A stretch of 64,000 nucleotides of DNA from Subsaxibacter sp. CAU 1640 (GTDB lineage: Bacteria; Bacteroidota; Bacteroidia; Flavobacteriales; Flavobacteriaceae). Below are positions 6,972 through 15,750 of the stretch, piece after piece. The notes beneath the pieces are model-generated. The model searched no databases. It was given only the letters and a program-made list of their open reading frames with translations, and was not told the DNA's origin. Position 1 is the stretch's first letter; each line of letters begins with the position of its first letter. The stretch is taken from NCBI RefSeq assembly GCF_023156585.1, contig NZ_JALNMI010000004.1:94307-158306 (forward strand). The letters run 5' to 3'. A program made the translations under genes and the position numbers.

Positions 6972-8033
6972 TTAATAAAAACACCTTTTAAGTTTTAAAA
7001 ATTGCTTTTCAAATAAATGATAAGATAAGATGCTCACCAATATTGTTAAAACCAATGATACAAGTACTATTGCAATCCAATTTGAAACATTCAGATACTT
7101 AAAGATCTGTATGACTGACAGGATGACGATGGTATGATATAAATATAATCCGTATGTGTAGGTGCCCAATTTACTAAACCACAAATCATCTTTGATATGT
7201 ATAGAATGAGATCCTAATGTGAACAATATCACTGTAGCAAACGAAAATGCCAAAAGTGAAGGATAAACATATGGCAGCCATTGCACATTGATATTAGGCA
7301 AGGTAAAAACGATAGCAATGGTCAAAGCCAAAAATAGATACTTTATAAAAAGTGGAATTTTTTCTGCATATACTATATAGGAGCCTTTACAAATAAGCAT
7401 GTACGCTGGTATGGCCCCAAAAGCAAAATAATCTAGATTAGAGAATAAATCAAAGAGACCAAAGCCAAAATAGCTATAAATCGCTCTTGCACTATTCGAA
7501 ATTATGATACTCATAACGATCAACAACGGAATGCGCTTAATTGGCAGAAAGTAGAATAAAAGACCCCATACTATATAAAAGTGTTCTTCTATGCACAGCG
7601 TCCACATAACCCTTAAGGGGGCTCCATCCGGAAATGAATTGGTGAGCATCATCATATAGTTTTCTCCAAATACCATCGATGTTAATAAATGGGGTTCATA
7701 GCCTTCAGTTACATATGGAATGTTGAGAGCCCTAAAGATATAAGGTGATAGATAGGCGAAGGCTATCATCAGATAAAATAAGGGCCAAATCCTTAAAATG
7801 CGTCTTGCAAAGAAATTTTTAAGAGAAATTTTTTGTGTTTGTTGCTTCTCATAGAGCAAAATATAAGTGATGAGAAAGCCACTTAAAACAAAGAAAAATG
7901 TAACTCCTATACCACCACTTTTTAGAAAAAAATCAATAAATACATTTCCAGATTTAGGCAGATGAAGTAAAAACACCAGTAGAAAAGAAAAAAATCTTAA
8001 CGCATCAAATGTATGAAAGTGTTTCCTACCCAT
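6972..8033 (-). CDS. Acyltransferase 3 (OafA/YrhL-type) membrane acyltransferase
   Basis: 353 residues with about ten membrane helices. The family's N-terminal block is clear: FDALRFFSFLLVFLLHLP with the conserved Arg and His, then GGIGVTFFFVLSGFLITYIL. The central WTLCIEEHFYIVWGLLF (W-x-L-x-I-E-x-x-F-Y) is also typical. Known role: O-acylation of surface or lipid-linked sugars in the inner membrane; the substrate cannot be told here. Full length, with no adjacent glycan cluster. Confidence 0.9.
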   Translation of the reverse strand: MGRKHFHTFDALRFFSFLLVFLLHLPKSGNVFIDFFLKSGGIGVTFFFVLSGFLITYILLYEKQQTQKISLKNFFARRILRIWPLFYLMIAFAYLSPYIFRALNIPYVTEGYEPHLLTSMVFGENYMMMLTNSFPDGAPLRVMWTLCIEEHFYIVWGLLFYFLPIKRIPLLIVMSIIISNSARAIYSYFGFGLFDLFSNLDYFAFGAIPAYMLICKGSYIVYAEKIPLFIKYLFLALTIAIVFTLPNINVQWLPYVYPSLLAFSFATVILFTLGSHSIHIKDDLWFSKLGTYTYGLYLYHTIVILSVIQIFKYLNVSNWIAIVLVSLVLTILVSILSYHLFEKQFLKLKRCFY

Positions 8034-8283
8034 CTAAAAAATTATGTTGTAGCATTTTTTATAGTACTTCTTGATTAAATGGTGGCACACGATATCGTCA
8101 TCATAATTGGGTTTAAAGATAGTAATTTAGAGATTAGACTTTAAATGAATCTCAATATCGAAAATTATATACAACTCCGCACTTTATGTCTCTAAAATCT
8201 AATCGCCCTAAAAAGCTAAAGTGCCTAACACCTCTAAAACTTCTAATAAATCAAATCTTGTCGCAAACATACTTTTTAGGGCA

Positions 8284-8514
8284 GGATATGTCATGTGGTA
8301 AGTTGAAACTGTCATGTTGCACGTTGGATATGTCATGTGGTAAGTTGGAACTGTCATGTTGCAAATAGGATATGTCATGTTGCACGTTGAATATGTTATG
8401 TGGTAAGTTGGATATGTCATGTGGTAAGTTGGAACTGTTATGTTGCAAGTTGGATATGTCATGTTGCAAGTTGGATATATCATGTGGTAAGTTGAAATTG
8501 TCATGTGTCACGTT
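8284..8514. repeat. Tandem array of eleven 21-bp units
   Basis: Exactly eleven units of 21 bp fill 231 bp. A common core ATGTCATGT is followed by one of two tails, GGTAAGTT or TGCAAGTT/TGCACGTT, then GGA/GAA. Units vary at a few positions. Because 21 is a multiple of three, several frames stay open on both strands, which explains long but meaningless ORFs here. It fills the gap between the acyltransferase and the NADH dehydrogenase. The preceding 250 bp (8034-8283) contain no gene I can support. Confidence 0.9.
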
Positions 8515-8616
8515 CAAACAGCTTTATTACATAATCTTAATACCATCCATCATAATAAATTTTCGTAAATTTGTACAACTACATTTACGGAGTCATCCAT
8601 TTATAACATCCTTTTG

Positions 8617-9885
8617 ATGAAACATACCCATCAACCCAAAATAGTCATCATTGGCGCAGGCTTTGGTGGCATCACCATTGCAAAATCTCTTAAAAATAAA
8701 CCCGTAGAAGTGCTCCTCATAGACCAGCACAACTACCACAACTTTCAGCCGCTCATGTACCAGATAGCTACAGGTGGTCTAGAGCCAGATAGTATTGCCT
8801 ACCCAGTAAGGCGCATCTTCAGGGAGCAAGATAATATCAGTTTCAGAATGGCAAAAGTGGAAAGGGTAGAGGCTACCGCAAAAGTGCTGCACACCAGCAT
8901 CGGCGACATCAGCTATGATTATTTGGTCATCGCCACAGGTAGTACAAACAACTTCTTTAATTTTGAACCGGTCAAAAACAAACTGCTGACGCTCAAGTCC
9001 ATTCCAGATGCACTCAATATGCGCAGCTACATCTATCAAAATTTAGAAAAAGCCTTGGCAAATGATACGAGTCAACCTATTGAGGAGCTGATGAACGTCG
9101 CCATAGTAGGTGGTGGTCCCGCCGGAATTGAATTGGCCGGTGCCTTATCAGAAATGAAGCATTATGTATTGCCAAAAGATTTCCCAGATTTAGACTTCTC
9201 AAAAATGGAAATCCATCTCTATGAAATGGCACCAAAGCTGCTCTCGGCAATGTCTGAACAAGCATCCAAAAAAACGTTGCTCTACCTACAAAAATTAGGA
9301 GTCAATGTCTTCTTAAATGCGAAAGTAGAAGGTTATGATGGCAGCGTCCTGAAGATAGCCGATGCCGAAACCTTCAAAACCGAAACCGTCATCTGGACGG
9401 CAGGGGTAAAGGCGGCACCCATAGAAGGGCTTCCCGAAGCTTCCATTACAGGAGGCAGCCGTATTTTGGTTGATGAGTATAATGCGGTCAACAGCACAAC
9501 CCATATTTTTGCCATTGGCGATGTGGCAGCTTGTATCACCAAAGAAAATCCAAGAGGTTTGCCTATGTTGGCGCCAGTGGCACAGCAGCAGGGCAAACAC
9601 CTCACCAAAAATTTGATGCGGTTGATTAAGAACAAGCCGATGAAACCATTTAAATACTTCAACAAGGGCGTCATGGCCACCATAGGCCGTAACAAAGCCG
9701 TGGTCGATTTGCCAGGCTGGAAGTTTCAAGGTACCTTTGCCTGGTTGGTATGGATGTTCATCCACATCATGTCGCTGGTAGGTTTCAGGAACAAGGTAGG
9801 CGCTTTCTTGGATTGGATGGCCAATTACTTTACCTACGATAAACCTTTGGGTTTGATAATCAGGCCCTATAAGCGCCAGGAATGA
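8617..9885 (+). CDS. ndh: Type II NADH dehydrogenase (NDH-2)
   Basis: 422 residues. An FAD-binding dinucleotide fold at the N-terminus (IVIIGAGFGG, about 10-19), the typical HNYHNFQPLMYQIATG block, a second dinucleotide fold for NADH (VAIVGGGPAGIELAGAL, about 165) and the FAIGDVA FAD motif near 305. The C-terminal amphipathic stretch (WLVWMFIHIMSLVGF) is the usual membrane anchor. Known role: transfers electrons from NADH to quinone without pumping protons, at the inner face of the cytoplasmic membrane. I start at ATG 8617, not the TTG at 8614. It is more G+C-rich than most neighbours. Confidence 0.93.
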   Translation: MKHTHQPKIVIIGAGFGGITIAKSLKNKPVEVLLIDQHNYHNFQPLMYQIATGGLEPDSIAYPVRRIFREQDNISFRMAKVERVEATAKVLHTSIGDISYDYLVIATGSTNNFFNFEPVKNKLLTLKSIPDALNMRSYIYQNLEKALANDTSQPIEELMNVAIVGGGPAGIELAGALSEMKHYVLPKDFPDLDFSKMEIHLYEMAPKLLSAMSEQASKKTLLYLQKLGVNVFLNAKVEGYDGSVLKIADAETFKTETVIWTAGVKAAPIEGLPEASITGGSRILVDEYNAVNSTTHIFAIGDVAACITKENPRGLPMLAPVAQQQGKHLTKNLMRLIKNKPMKPFKYFNKGVMATIGRNKAVVDLPGWKFQGTFAWLVWMFIHIMSLVGFRNKVGAFLDWMANYFTYDKPLGLIIRPYKRQE

Positions 9886-10085
9886 CAATTTATCAAAGCG
9901 ATTATTAAATCTTTGAAAAGAGTTAAGTTGATATCAATATATTGATTATCTTCACCTCGCATTGTATCCACTGAAGTATTTTTTAGCAATCAATCTCTGC
10001 CATTGCCATTCTAAATGATGTTTTAAGTAATATAATCACCCGTAACTCATAATACATCATAAATTAAAATTTCTCAAAAACAAGA

Positions 10086-10529
10086 ATGGCTAAATCACAA
10101 CAAAGCTTTAACAAAATTGAAAAAGAAAAGGCTCGTGCTAAAAAGCGTGAGGAAAAACAGAAGAAAAAAGAAGCCCGCAAGTCTGAAGGCAGCAAGGGTG
10201 GCATCCCTATGGCTTATGTAGATGCCTATGGCAATCTCACCGACACACCACCAGATCCAAACGACAAGATCGAGGTAGATGCTGAAGACATTGTACTCGG
10301 TGTTCCAAAGAAAGAAGAAGCAGAGGAGGAAGATCCAGTACGAAAAGGCAAAGTGTCCTTTTTCGACAATTCTAAAGGCTTCGGATTCATTATCGATGCC
10401 GAAAACAATGAGAAATACTTCTGTCACATCAGTGGTTTGATTGATAAAATTGCAGAAAATGACAAAGTAGAATATGAGCTTGAAAAAGGCCTTAAAGGGA
10501 TGAATGCCGTTAAGGTGAAAAAAATCTAA
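10086..10529 (+). CDS. Cold-shock-domain protein with a charged N-terminal extension
   Basis: 147 residues. A cold-shock domain occupies about 85-147 with RNP1-like KGFGFI and RNP2-like YFCHIS. The first 35 residues are almost all Lys, Glu, Arg and Ala, a likely single basic helix. Residues 60-85 are an acidic linker. Known domain role: binding single-stranded RNA or DNA. The tail suggests extra RNA or ribosome contact, by inference. Convergent with the pseudouridine synthase, overlapping it by 4 bp at the 3' ends. A second, smaller cold-shock-domain gene lies at 20372-20617. Confidence 0.9.
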   Translation: MAKSQQSFNKIEKEKARAKKREEKQKKKEARKSEGSKGGIPMAYVDAYGNLTDTPPDPNDKIEVDAEDIVLGVPKKEEAEEEDPVRKGKVSFFDNSKGFGFIIDAENNEKYFCHISGLIDKIAENDKVEYELEKGLKGMNAVKVKKI

Positions 10530-11092
10530 AGAATTTCCTGTAGTTCGATAACGTCGGAAGGTTGCATGTCTCCCAACAGATGACGCCCTATCCGAACGCG
10601 TACCAATCGCAAGGTTGGGTAGCCCACGGCATTGGTCATGCGTCGCACCTGCCGATATTTTCCTTCAGTAATCGTAATGGATAACCAAGAAGTGTCGCCG
10701 TGTCGATTATCACGAATACGCTTCGCACGTTCTGGAAGTTGAGGCGTATCGATACGGCGTACTTTGCAAGGCTTGGTTTTGTAAAATTTACCTTCAAAAG
10801 GTATGTACAGTCCTTGTTGCAGTTGCAGTAATGCATCTTCTGTTATAAATCCATCAATTTGAACATAATATTCTTTTTCTACAGAAGAACTATTGATGGT
10901 GTTGCTCACATTGCCATCAGTAGTAACCAACAACAAACCTTCAGAATCCTTATCCAATCGACCAATGGCCATAACGCCTTCAGGAAAGTTGTGGAATTCC
11001 CGAAGAAACTTGCTGTTGCGTTGATGTCTCGCATTGCTATCAAACTGACTCAAACACCCATAAGGTTTAAAAAGCTTAAAATGACGATGCAT
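10526..11092 (-). CDS. Pseudouridine synthase, RsuA/RluE family
   Basis: 188 residues, the short single-domain form typical of RluE. The catalytic block GRLDKDSEGLLLVTTDG is intact, with the invariant Asp in R-L-D. Other family blocks are KEYYVQIDG and KYRQVRRMTNAVGYPTLRLVRVRIG. Known role: isomerises a specific uridine of 23S (RluE) or 16S (RsuA) rRNA. The lack of an S4 domain favours RluE. It follows topB by 7 bp on the same strand and may be cotranscribed. Confidence 0.9.
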   Translation of the reverse strand: MHRHFKLFKPYGCLSQFDSNARHQRNSKFLREFHNFPEGVMAIGRLDKDSEGLLLVTTDGNVSNTINSSSVEKEYYVQIDGFITEDALLQLQQGLYIPFEGKFYKTKPCKVRRIDTPQLPERAKRIRDNRHGDTSWLSITITEGKYRQVRRMTNAVGYPTLRLVRVRIGRHLLGDMQPSDVIELQEIL

Positions 11093-11099
11093 AATTACT

Positions 11100-13109
11100 T
11101 TAGATAGAAGCGTTCAACAAATTATAAACAAGCTCTTTAGTAATTTTTTGACCTTTCGCCTTACTTCGGATATCTTCAAACGACACCCTAAAATCACAAC
11201 CTGTTTTATAGGCAGTGCAACCATAGGCGGTCTTGCCTTTAATCACAGTTCCTTTTTTGCATTTGGGGCAAGCCACTACATCAGGAACAGCAGCCTTCAC
11301 CTTTTTCTTTTTCGGTTTGATGGGTTTTGCAGATGTCACTGCTGAAATGCCAGCGCTGCTGCTATCTGTACGAACTTCATACACCAAATCATCTACCATC
11401 TGCTTCATATTATTAATGAAGGCTGCAGCACTGTAAGTACCTTTTTCAATATCCTTTAATTGCTTTTCCCATTGACCCGTAAGCTCGGCGCTTTTTAGAA
11501 GTTCATTCTGTATGGTATCAATCAGCTGAATGCCTGTAGGTGTAGGTAATATTTGTTTCTTATTCCTTACGATGTATTTCCGCTTGAAAAGTGTTTCGAT
11601 GATATTCGCACGCGTGGATGGTCTACCAATTCCATTTTCCTTCATTAAATCCCGTAACTCATCATCATCTACCTGCTTGCCTGCAGTTTCCATCGCTCGT
11701 AGGAGGGAAGCCTCCGTAAATTGTGAAGGTGCCTTGGTTTGTTTCTCCAAAAAAGAAGGCTCGTGCGGCCCTTTTTCACCCTTCACAAACGTAGGAAAAG
11801 CTGCGACTTCTTTTTTAGTATCGTTAAGATTTTCAAATACCACACGCCAACCTTTGCTCAACACTTCCTTTCCGGTAGCTTTAAACTTCACATCCGTAAC
11901 TTTACCAATCACAGTCGAATTCGAGACTTGACAATCCTCATAAAACACAGCAATAAACCGACGTGCAATAATATCATAAACTTGTTGCTGACTTGGATTC
12001 AAAGGGCCTTCCATCCCAGTTGGAATGATGGCGTGATGATCGGTAACTTTCTTGTCATTAAACACTTTTGCTGACTTCTTGATCTTTTTGCCCAAAAGGG
12101 GAGTGGTCAACTCTGCATATTGCGTTAAATTTTTAAGGATGCCTGCCACTTTTGGATACAAGTCATTTGGTAAAAATGTGGTGTCAACCCTTGGATACGT
12201 TACTAATTTCTGTTCGTAAAGTCGCTGTACGATGTTCAAGGTGTCTTCCGCAGAAAAACCAAACTTGGTATTGCAATACACCTGAAGTCCTGTCAAATCA
12301 AACAGTTTAGGCGCATATTCTTTGCCTTTCTTTTTTGTAACAGATGTTACTTCAAAATTATGTTCCTTAACCTTGTTGGCAAGCTTTTCACCATCTTCCA
12401 TTTTTAAAAAACGGCCTTCTTCATAACTGAATAAGGTATCGCGATACATAGTTTGCAATTCCCAATAGGGTTGAGGCACAAAGTTTTCAATCTCTTTGAA
12501 ACGGTTCACAACCATAGCCAGAGTTGGAGTTTGCACTCTACCGACCGACAAGACTTGTTTGTGTCCACCATGTTTTACAGTGTACAAGCGCGTCGCATTG
12601 ATGCCCAATAACCAATCGCCAATGGCACGAGAAAATCCAGCATAGTAGAGATTATCATACTTTTTGGAATCCATCAAATTGTGGAAACCTTCCTTGATAG
12701 CTTCAGTAGTTAAAGAAGAAATCCATAACCGCTTCACTTCACCTTTGTAATCTGCTTGGTGTAACACCCAACGCTGTATCAATTCGCCTTCTTGGCCAGC
12801 ATCACCACAATTAATGACCAATTCCGCCTGGTCAAAGAGTTTCTTGACAATGTTGAATTGTTTTTGTACACCTTCATTGTCAACAACTTTGGTCATAAAC
12901 TTTTCTGGTAACATCGGGAGGTTGTTCAAATCCCAGCTTTTCCAATAAGGTTTGTAGTCATTGGGCTCCATCAAGGTGCAGAAATGTCCAAACGTGTAGG
13001 TAACAGCATAACCATTGCCCTCAAAATAGCCGTCGTGTTTGGTGTTCGCACCCAATACAGAAGCGATTTCACGAGCAACACTAGGCTTTTCAGCAATACA
13101 TACTTTCAC
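11100..13109 (-). CDS. topB: DNA topoisomerase III
   Basis: 669 residues, full length for TopB. A TOPRIM domain at the N-terminus (CIAEKPSVAREIA, then NCGDAGQEGELIQRWV with the acidic metal ligands), the four-domain type IA core, and the catalytic tyrosine in TYPRVDTTFLPNDLY (about residue 310). A C-terminal zinc-finger-like segment has CPKC ... GC ... GC. Known role: decatenates and relaxes negatively supercoiled DNA through a transient 5'-phosphotyrosine bond. It heads a transcript with the pseudouridine synthase and is divergent from the metalloprotease gene. Confidence 0.95.
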   Translation of the reverse strand: MKVCIAEKPSVAREIASVLGANTKHDGYFEGNGYAVTYTFGHFCTLMEPNDYKPYWKSWDLNNLPMLPEKFMTKVVDNEGVQKQFNIVKKLFDQAELVINCGDAGQEGELIQRWVLHQADYKGEVKRLWISSLTTEAIKEGFHNLMDSKKYDNLYYAGFSRAIGDWLLGINATRLYTVKHGGHKQVLSVGRVQTPTLAMVVNRFKEIENFVPQPYWELQTMYRDTLFSYEEGRFLKMEDGEKLANKVKEHNFEVTSVTKKKGKEYAPKLFDLTGLQVYCNTKFGFSAEDTLNIVQRLYEQKLVTYPRVDTTFLPNDLYPKVAGILKNLTQYAELTTPLLGKKIKKSAKVFNDKKVTDHHAIIPTGMEGPLNPSQQQVYDIIARRFIAVFYEDCQVSNSTVIGKVTDVKFKATGKEVLSKGWRVVFENLNDTKKEVAAFPTFVKGEKGPHEPSFLEKQTKAPSQFTEASLLRAMETAGKQVDDDELRDLMKENGIGRPSTRANIIETLFKRKYIVRNKKQILPTPTGIQLIDTIQNELLKSAELTGQWEKQLKDIEKGTYSAAAFINNMKQMVDDLVYEVRTDSSSAGISAVTSAKPIKPKKKKVKAAVPDVVACPKCKKGTVIKGKTAYGCTAYKTGCDFRVSFEDIRSKAKGQKITKELVYNLLNASI

Positions 13110-13253
13110 GAATTACGAGGATTATTAGTTCAAAAGAAGTTGCAAATTACGGAAATTTATAAGTTTAAATAGGGTTTTAACAGTTGATAAAATACATTAT
13201 TAAAACACGAATACTTATATTTATAAATTCATTGATTAACCAAACATTCCAAT

Positions 13254-15728
13254 ATGAGAACATCTGTGCTGTTAGCGCTTGTAATGAGTTGTTTGCTGAT
13301 TCCAACCACAAACTATTCACAATCCAAAAGAAAAAAGAAAAATAAAGACAAGGAAGAAGCTGTTTCGCAAACGCCTCCGAAGAAAAAAGACAACGGCATC
13401 AAGGATTATAGCGAAGTCATCACAAAAGATGCAGTTACAGATGATGGACTTTTTAAGGTACACATACTAAAGGATAAATATTATTTCGAGATTCAGGATT
13501 CTCTGCTAAACAAAGATATGTTGTTGGTGAGTCGTATTGCCAAACTACCTTCAGGATTGGGTGGAGGCTATACCAATGCAGGCTCTGAAACAAATGAACA
13601 AATGATCGTTTGGGAACGCTTTCAAGATAAAATATTGATTAAGGTGAAATCATATAATGCGGTGGCCAATGATAGTTTGCCAATCAATATTTCGGTTCGT
13701 GCCAACAACTATGAACCGACCCTATATGCATTCAATATTGAAGCTTTTAGCAAAGACTCGAGCGCTGTGGTTATTGACGTTAGCAAATTTTATAATTCAG
13801 ATGTAAAAGCCATCAGCGGTTTATCAAGTGGAATGCGTGAGGCATATAAAGTTCGAAATTTGGACGATTCACGCAGTTTTATTACTTCGGCCAAAAGTTT
13901 TCCATTGAATATTGAAGTCATTCAGGACTTTACCTATAATGCATCCAAACCACCCATCCATCCTGAAACGGAAACCATTAGCCTTCAAATGAATCAGTCG
14001 ATGATTCTCTTACCAGAAAAACAGATGCAGCCACGACTTGCCGACCCAAGAGTAGGTTGGTTTACCGTGAATCAAATTGATTATAGCAGTGAACAATTAA
14101 AATCTGACGAAAAAACATACATACGTCGCTGGCGCTTGGAACCAAAAGACCCAGAAGCTTACAAAAGAGGGGAGTTGGTAGAACCCATTAAACCCATTGT
14201 GTATTATTTGGACCCAGCCACACCAGAAAAACTACGTAAATACATCAAACAAGGTATTGAAGACTGGCAAAAACCATTTGAAACTGCAGGTTTTAAGAAT
14301 GCTATCATAGCCAAGGATCCACCAACCGTAGAAGAAGATCCGGAATTTAGTCCTGAAGATATACGCTATTCAGTTATTCGCTATGTTGCCAGCACCACAA
14401 GAAATGCTACTGGACCAAGCGTTTCTGATCCACGAACAGGTGAGATTATTGAAAGTGATGTGATTTGGTATCATAACCATTTGCGTTCCTACAGAAATCG
14501 TTATCTATTGGAAACAGGAGCAGCCAATCCATCCGCAAGAACTTTAAACACTCCAGATGAAGAAATCGGTGAAATGATGCGAATGGTAATTGCCCACGAA
14601 GTAGGTCACGCATTGGGATTCCCTCACAATATGGGAGCTAGTTGTGCCTATGATGTGGAAAGCTATCGCAATGGTGCATTTACACAAGAAAATGGTATTG
14701 CAGCCAGTATTATGGATTATGCGCGCTACAACTACATTGCGCAACCTGGAGACACTAATATCCGTTTTATTAGACAAATTGGGCCTTATGACCATTATGC
14801 TACCAATTGGGGCTATCGTTGGATTCCAGGTGCGACAACCGAAGGTGAAGTGCCAACTCTTGATGCTTGGATTATGGAAAAAGCTGATGATCCACGTTTT
14901 AAATTCGGAAAGCAGAGCAGTAGTTTTGATCCATCTGCACAAACAGAAGATATCGGTAATAATTCGATTAAAGCCAGTACTTACGGACTCAAGAACCTTA
15001 AATATGTTTCAGAGCACTTGCCAGAGTGGACCAGTGATGTCACCAATAATTATGATGATTTAAAAGAATTGTACGATGAACAATTATATGTTTGGAATCG
15101 ATACATAGGGCACGTGACCACCCATATTGGTGGCGTGTATGAAGACACCAAAAAACCAAACCAAGGAGGTATTATCTATACACCAGCAACAAAAGCACAA
15201 CAAAAAGAAGCGATGGCTTGGTTACACTCCAATGCTTTCAGTTTGCCAACGTGGTTATTGGACACTAAAACCTTGCAATCTACTGATTATGCAGGTTACA
15301 CGGAGTTGTTCAGAAGGTTTCAAGTGAGACATTTAAATTCAGTTTTGGACTTTGACACTTTGGGACGTTTGATTGATGGAGAATTGGTAAGCGCTGAAAA
15401 TTATTCGGCGTTGAATATGCTTCAAGATGTGCGTAAGGGAATTTGGAAAGAACTCGGAGTAAATTCTAAAGTAGATGTCTTCAGACGTAATCTGCAACGT
15501 GCATATATTGAAAGAATGAAGTATCTGATGACGGAAGAATTAAATCCAGAACGTACGCGGAAATATTTCAACGTGAATCAATCAGACATTAGAGCATTGG
15601 TGCGCGGAGAATTGAACACACTTAAAAATGCCATAAAAGCAAATAAAGGAAATGCATCAGACACTGAAACAAAATATCATTATGAAGATGCCATTAAACG
15701 TATTGAATTGATATTAGATCCAAAATAA
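13254..15728 (+). CDS. Secreted zinc-dependent metalloprotease (DUF5117/DUF4953 type)
   Basis: 824 residues. A signal peptide (1-22), then a Lys-rich linker and a long N-terminal DUF5117-like region. The catalytic zinc site HEVGHALGFPHN (about residue 448) matches HExxHxxGxxH of metzincin-type peptidases, with a downstream SIMDY Met-turn (about 487). Family members are large periplasmic or surface proteases of Bacteroidota with unknown substrates. The secreted BNR-propeller gene starts 22 bp downstream on the same strand, so the two probably form an operon. Confidence 0.88.
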   Translation: MRTSVLLALVMSCLLIPTTNYSQSKRKKKNKDKEEAVSQTPPKKKDNGIKDYSEVITKDAVTDDGLFKVHILKDKYYFEIQDSLLNKDMLLVSRIAKLPSGLGGGYTNAGSETNEQMIVWERFQDKILIKVKSYNAVANDSLPINISVRANNYEPTLYAFNIEAFSKDSSAVVIDVSKFYNSDVKAISGLSSGMREAYKVRNLDDSRSFITSAKSFPLNIEVIQDFTYNASKPPIHPETETISLQMNQSMILLPEKQMQPRLADPRVGWFTVNQIDYSSEQLKSDEKTYIRRWRLEPKDPEAYKRGELVEPIKPIVYYLDPATPEKLRKYIKQGIEDWQKPFETAGFKNAIIAKDPPTVEEDPEFSPEDIRYSVIRYVASTTRNATGPSVSDPRTGEIIESDVIWYHNHLRSYRNRYLLETGAANPSARTLNTPDEEIGEMMRMVIAHEVGHALGFPHNMGASCAYDVESYRNGAFTQENGIAASIMDYARYNYIAQPGDTNIRFIRQIGPYDHYATNWGYRWIPGATTEGEVPTLDAWIMEKADDPRFKFGKQSSSFDPSAQTEDIGNNSIKASTYGLKNLKYVSEHLPEWTSDVTNNYDDLKELYDEQLYVWNRYIGHVTTHIGGVYEDTKKPNQGGIIYTPATKAQQKEAMAWLHSNAFSLPTWLLDTKTLQSTDYAGYTELFRRFQVRHLNSVLDFDTLGRLIDGELVSAENYSALNMLQDVRKGIWKELGVNSKVDVFRRNLQRAYIERMKYLMTEELNPERTRKYFNVNQSDIRALVRGELNTLKNAIKANKGNASDTETKYHYEDAIKRIELILDPK

Positions 15729-15750
15729 ATTGACAAAACCACCTTCCAAA

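Noticed and set aside
8208..8504. Long ORFs on both strands across the tandem repeat
   Set aside because: They exist because the unit length is a multiple of three; the sequence is repetitive Cys/Met/Thr/Tyr text with no protein-like composition, and frames on both strands are equally open.
8284..8514. CRISPR array
   Set aside because: Units are contiguous with no spacers, and there are no cas genes.
9933..9946. Perfect 14-bp palindrome ATCAATATATTGAT
   Set aside because: Short, A+T only, no paired gene context; expected by chance in this composition.
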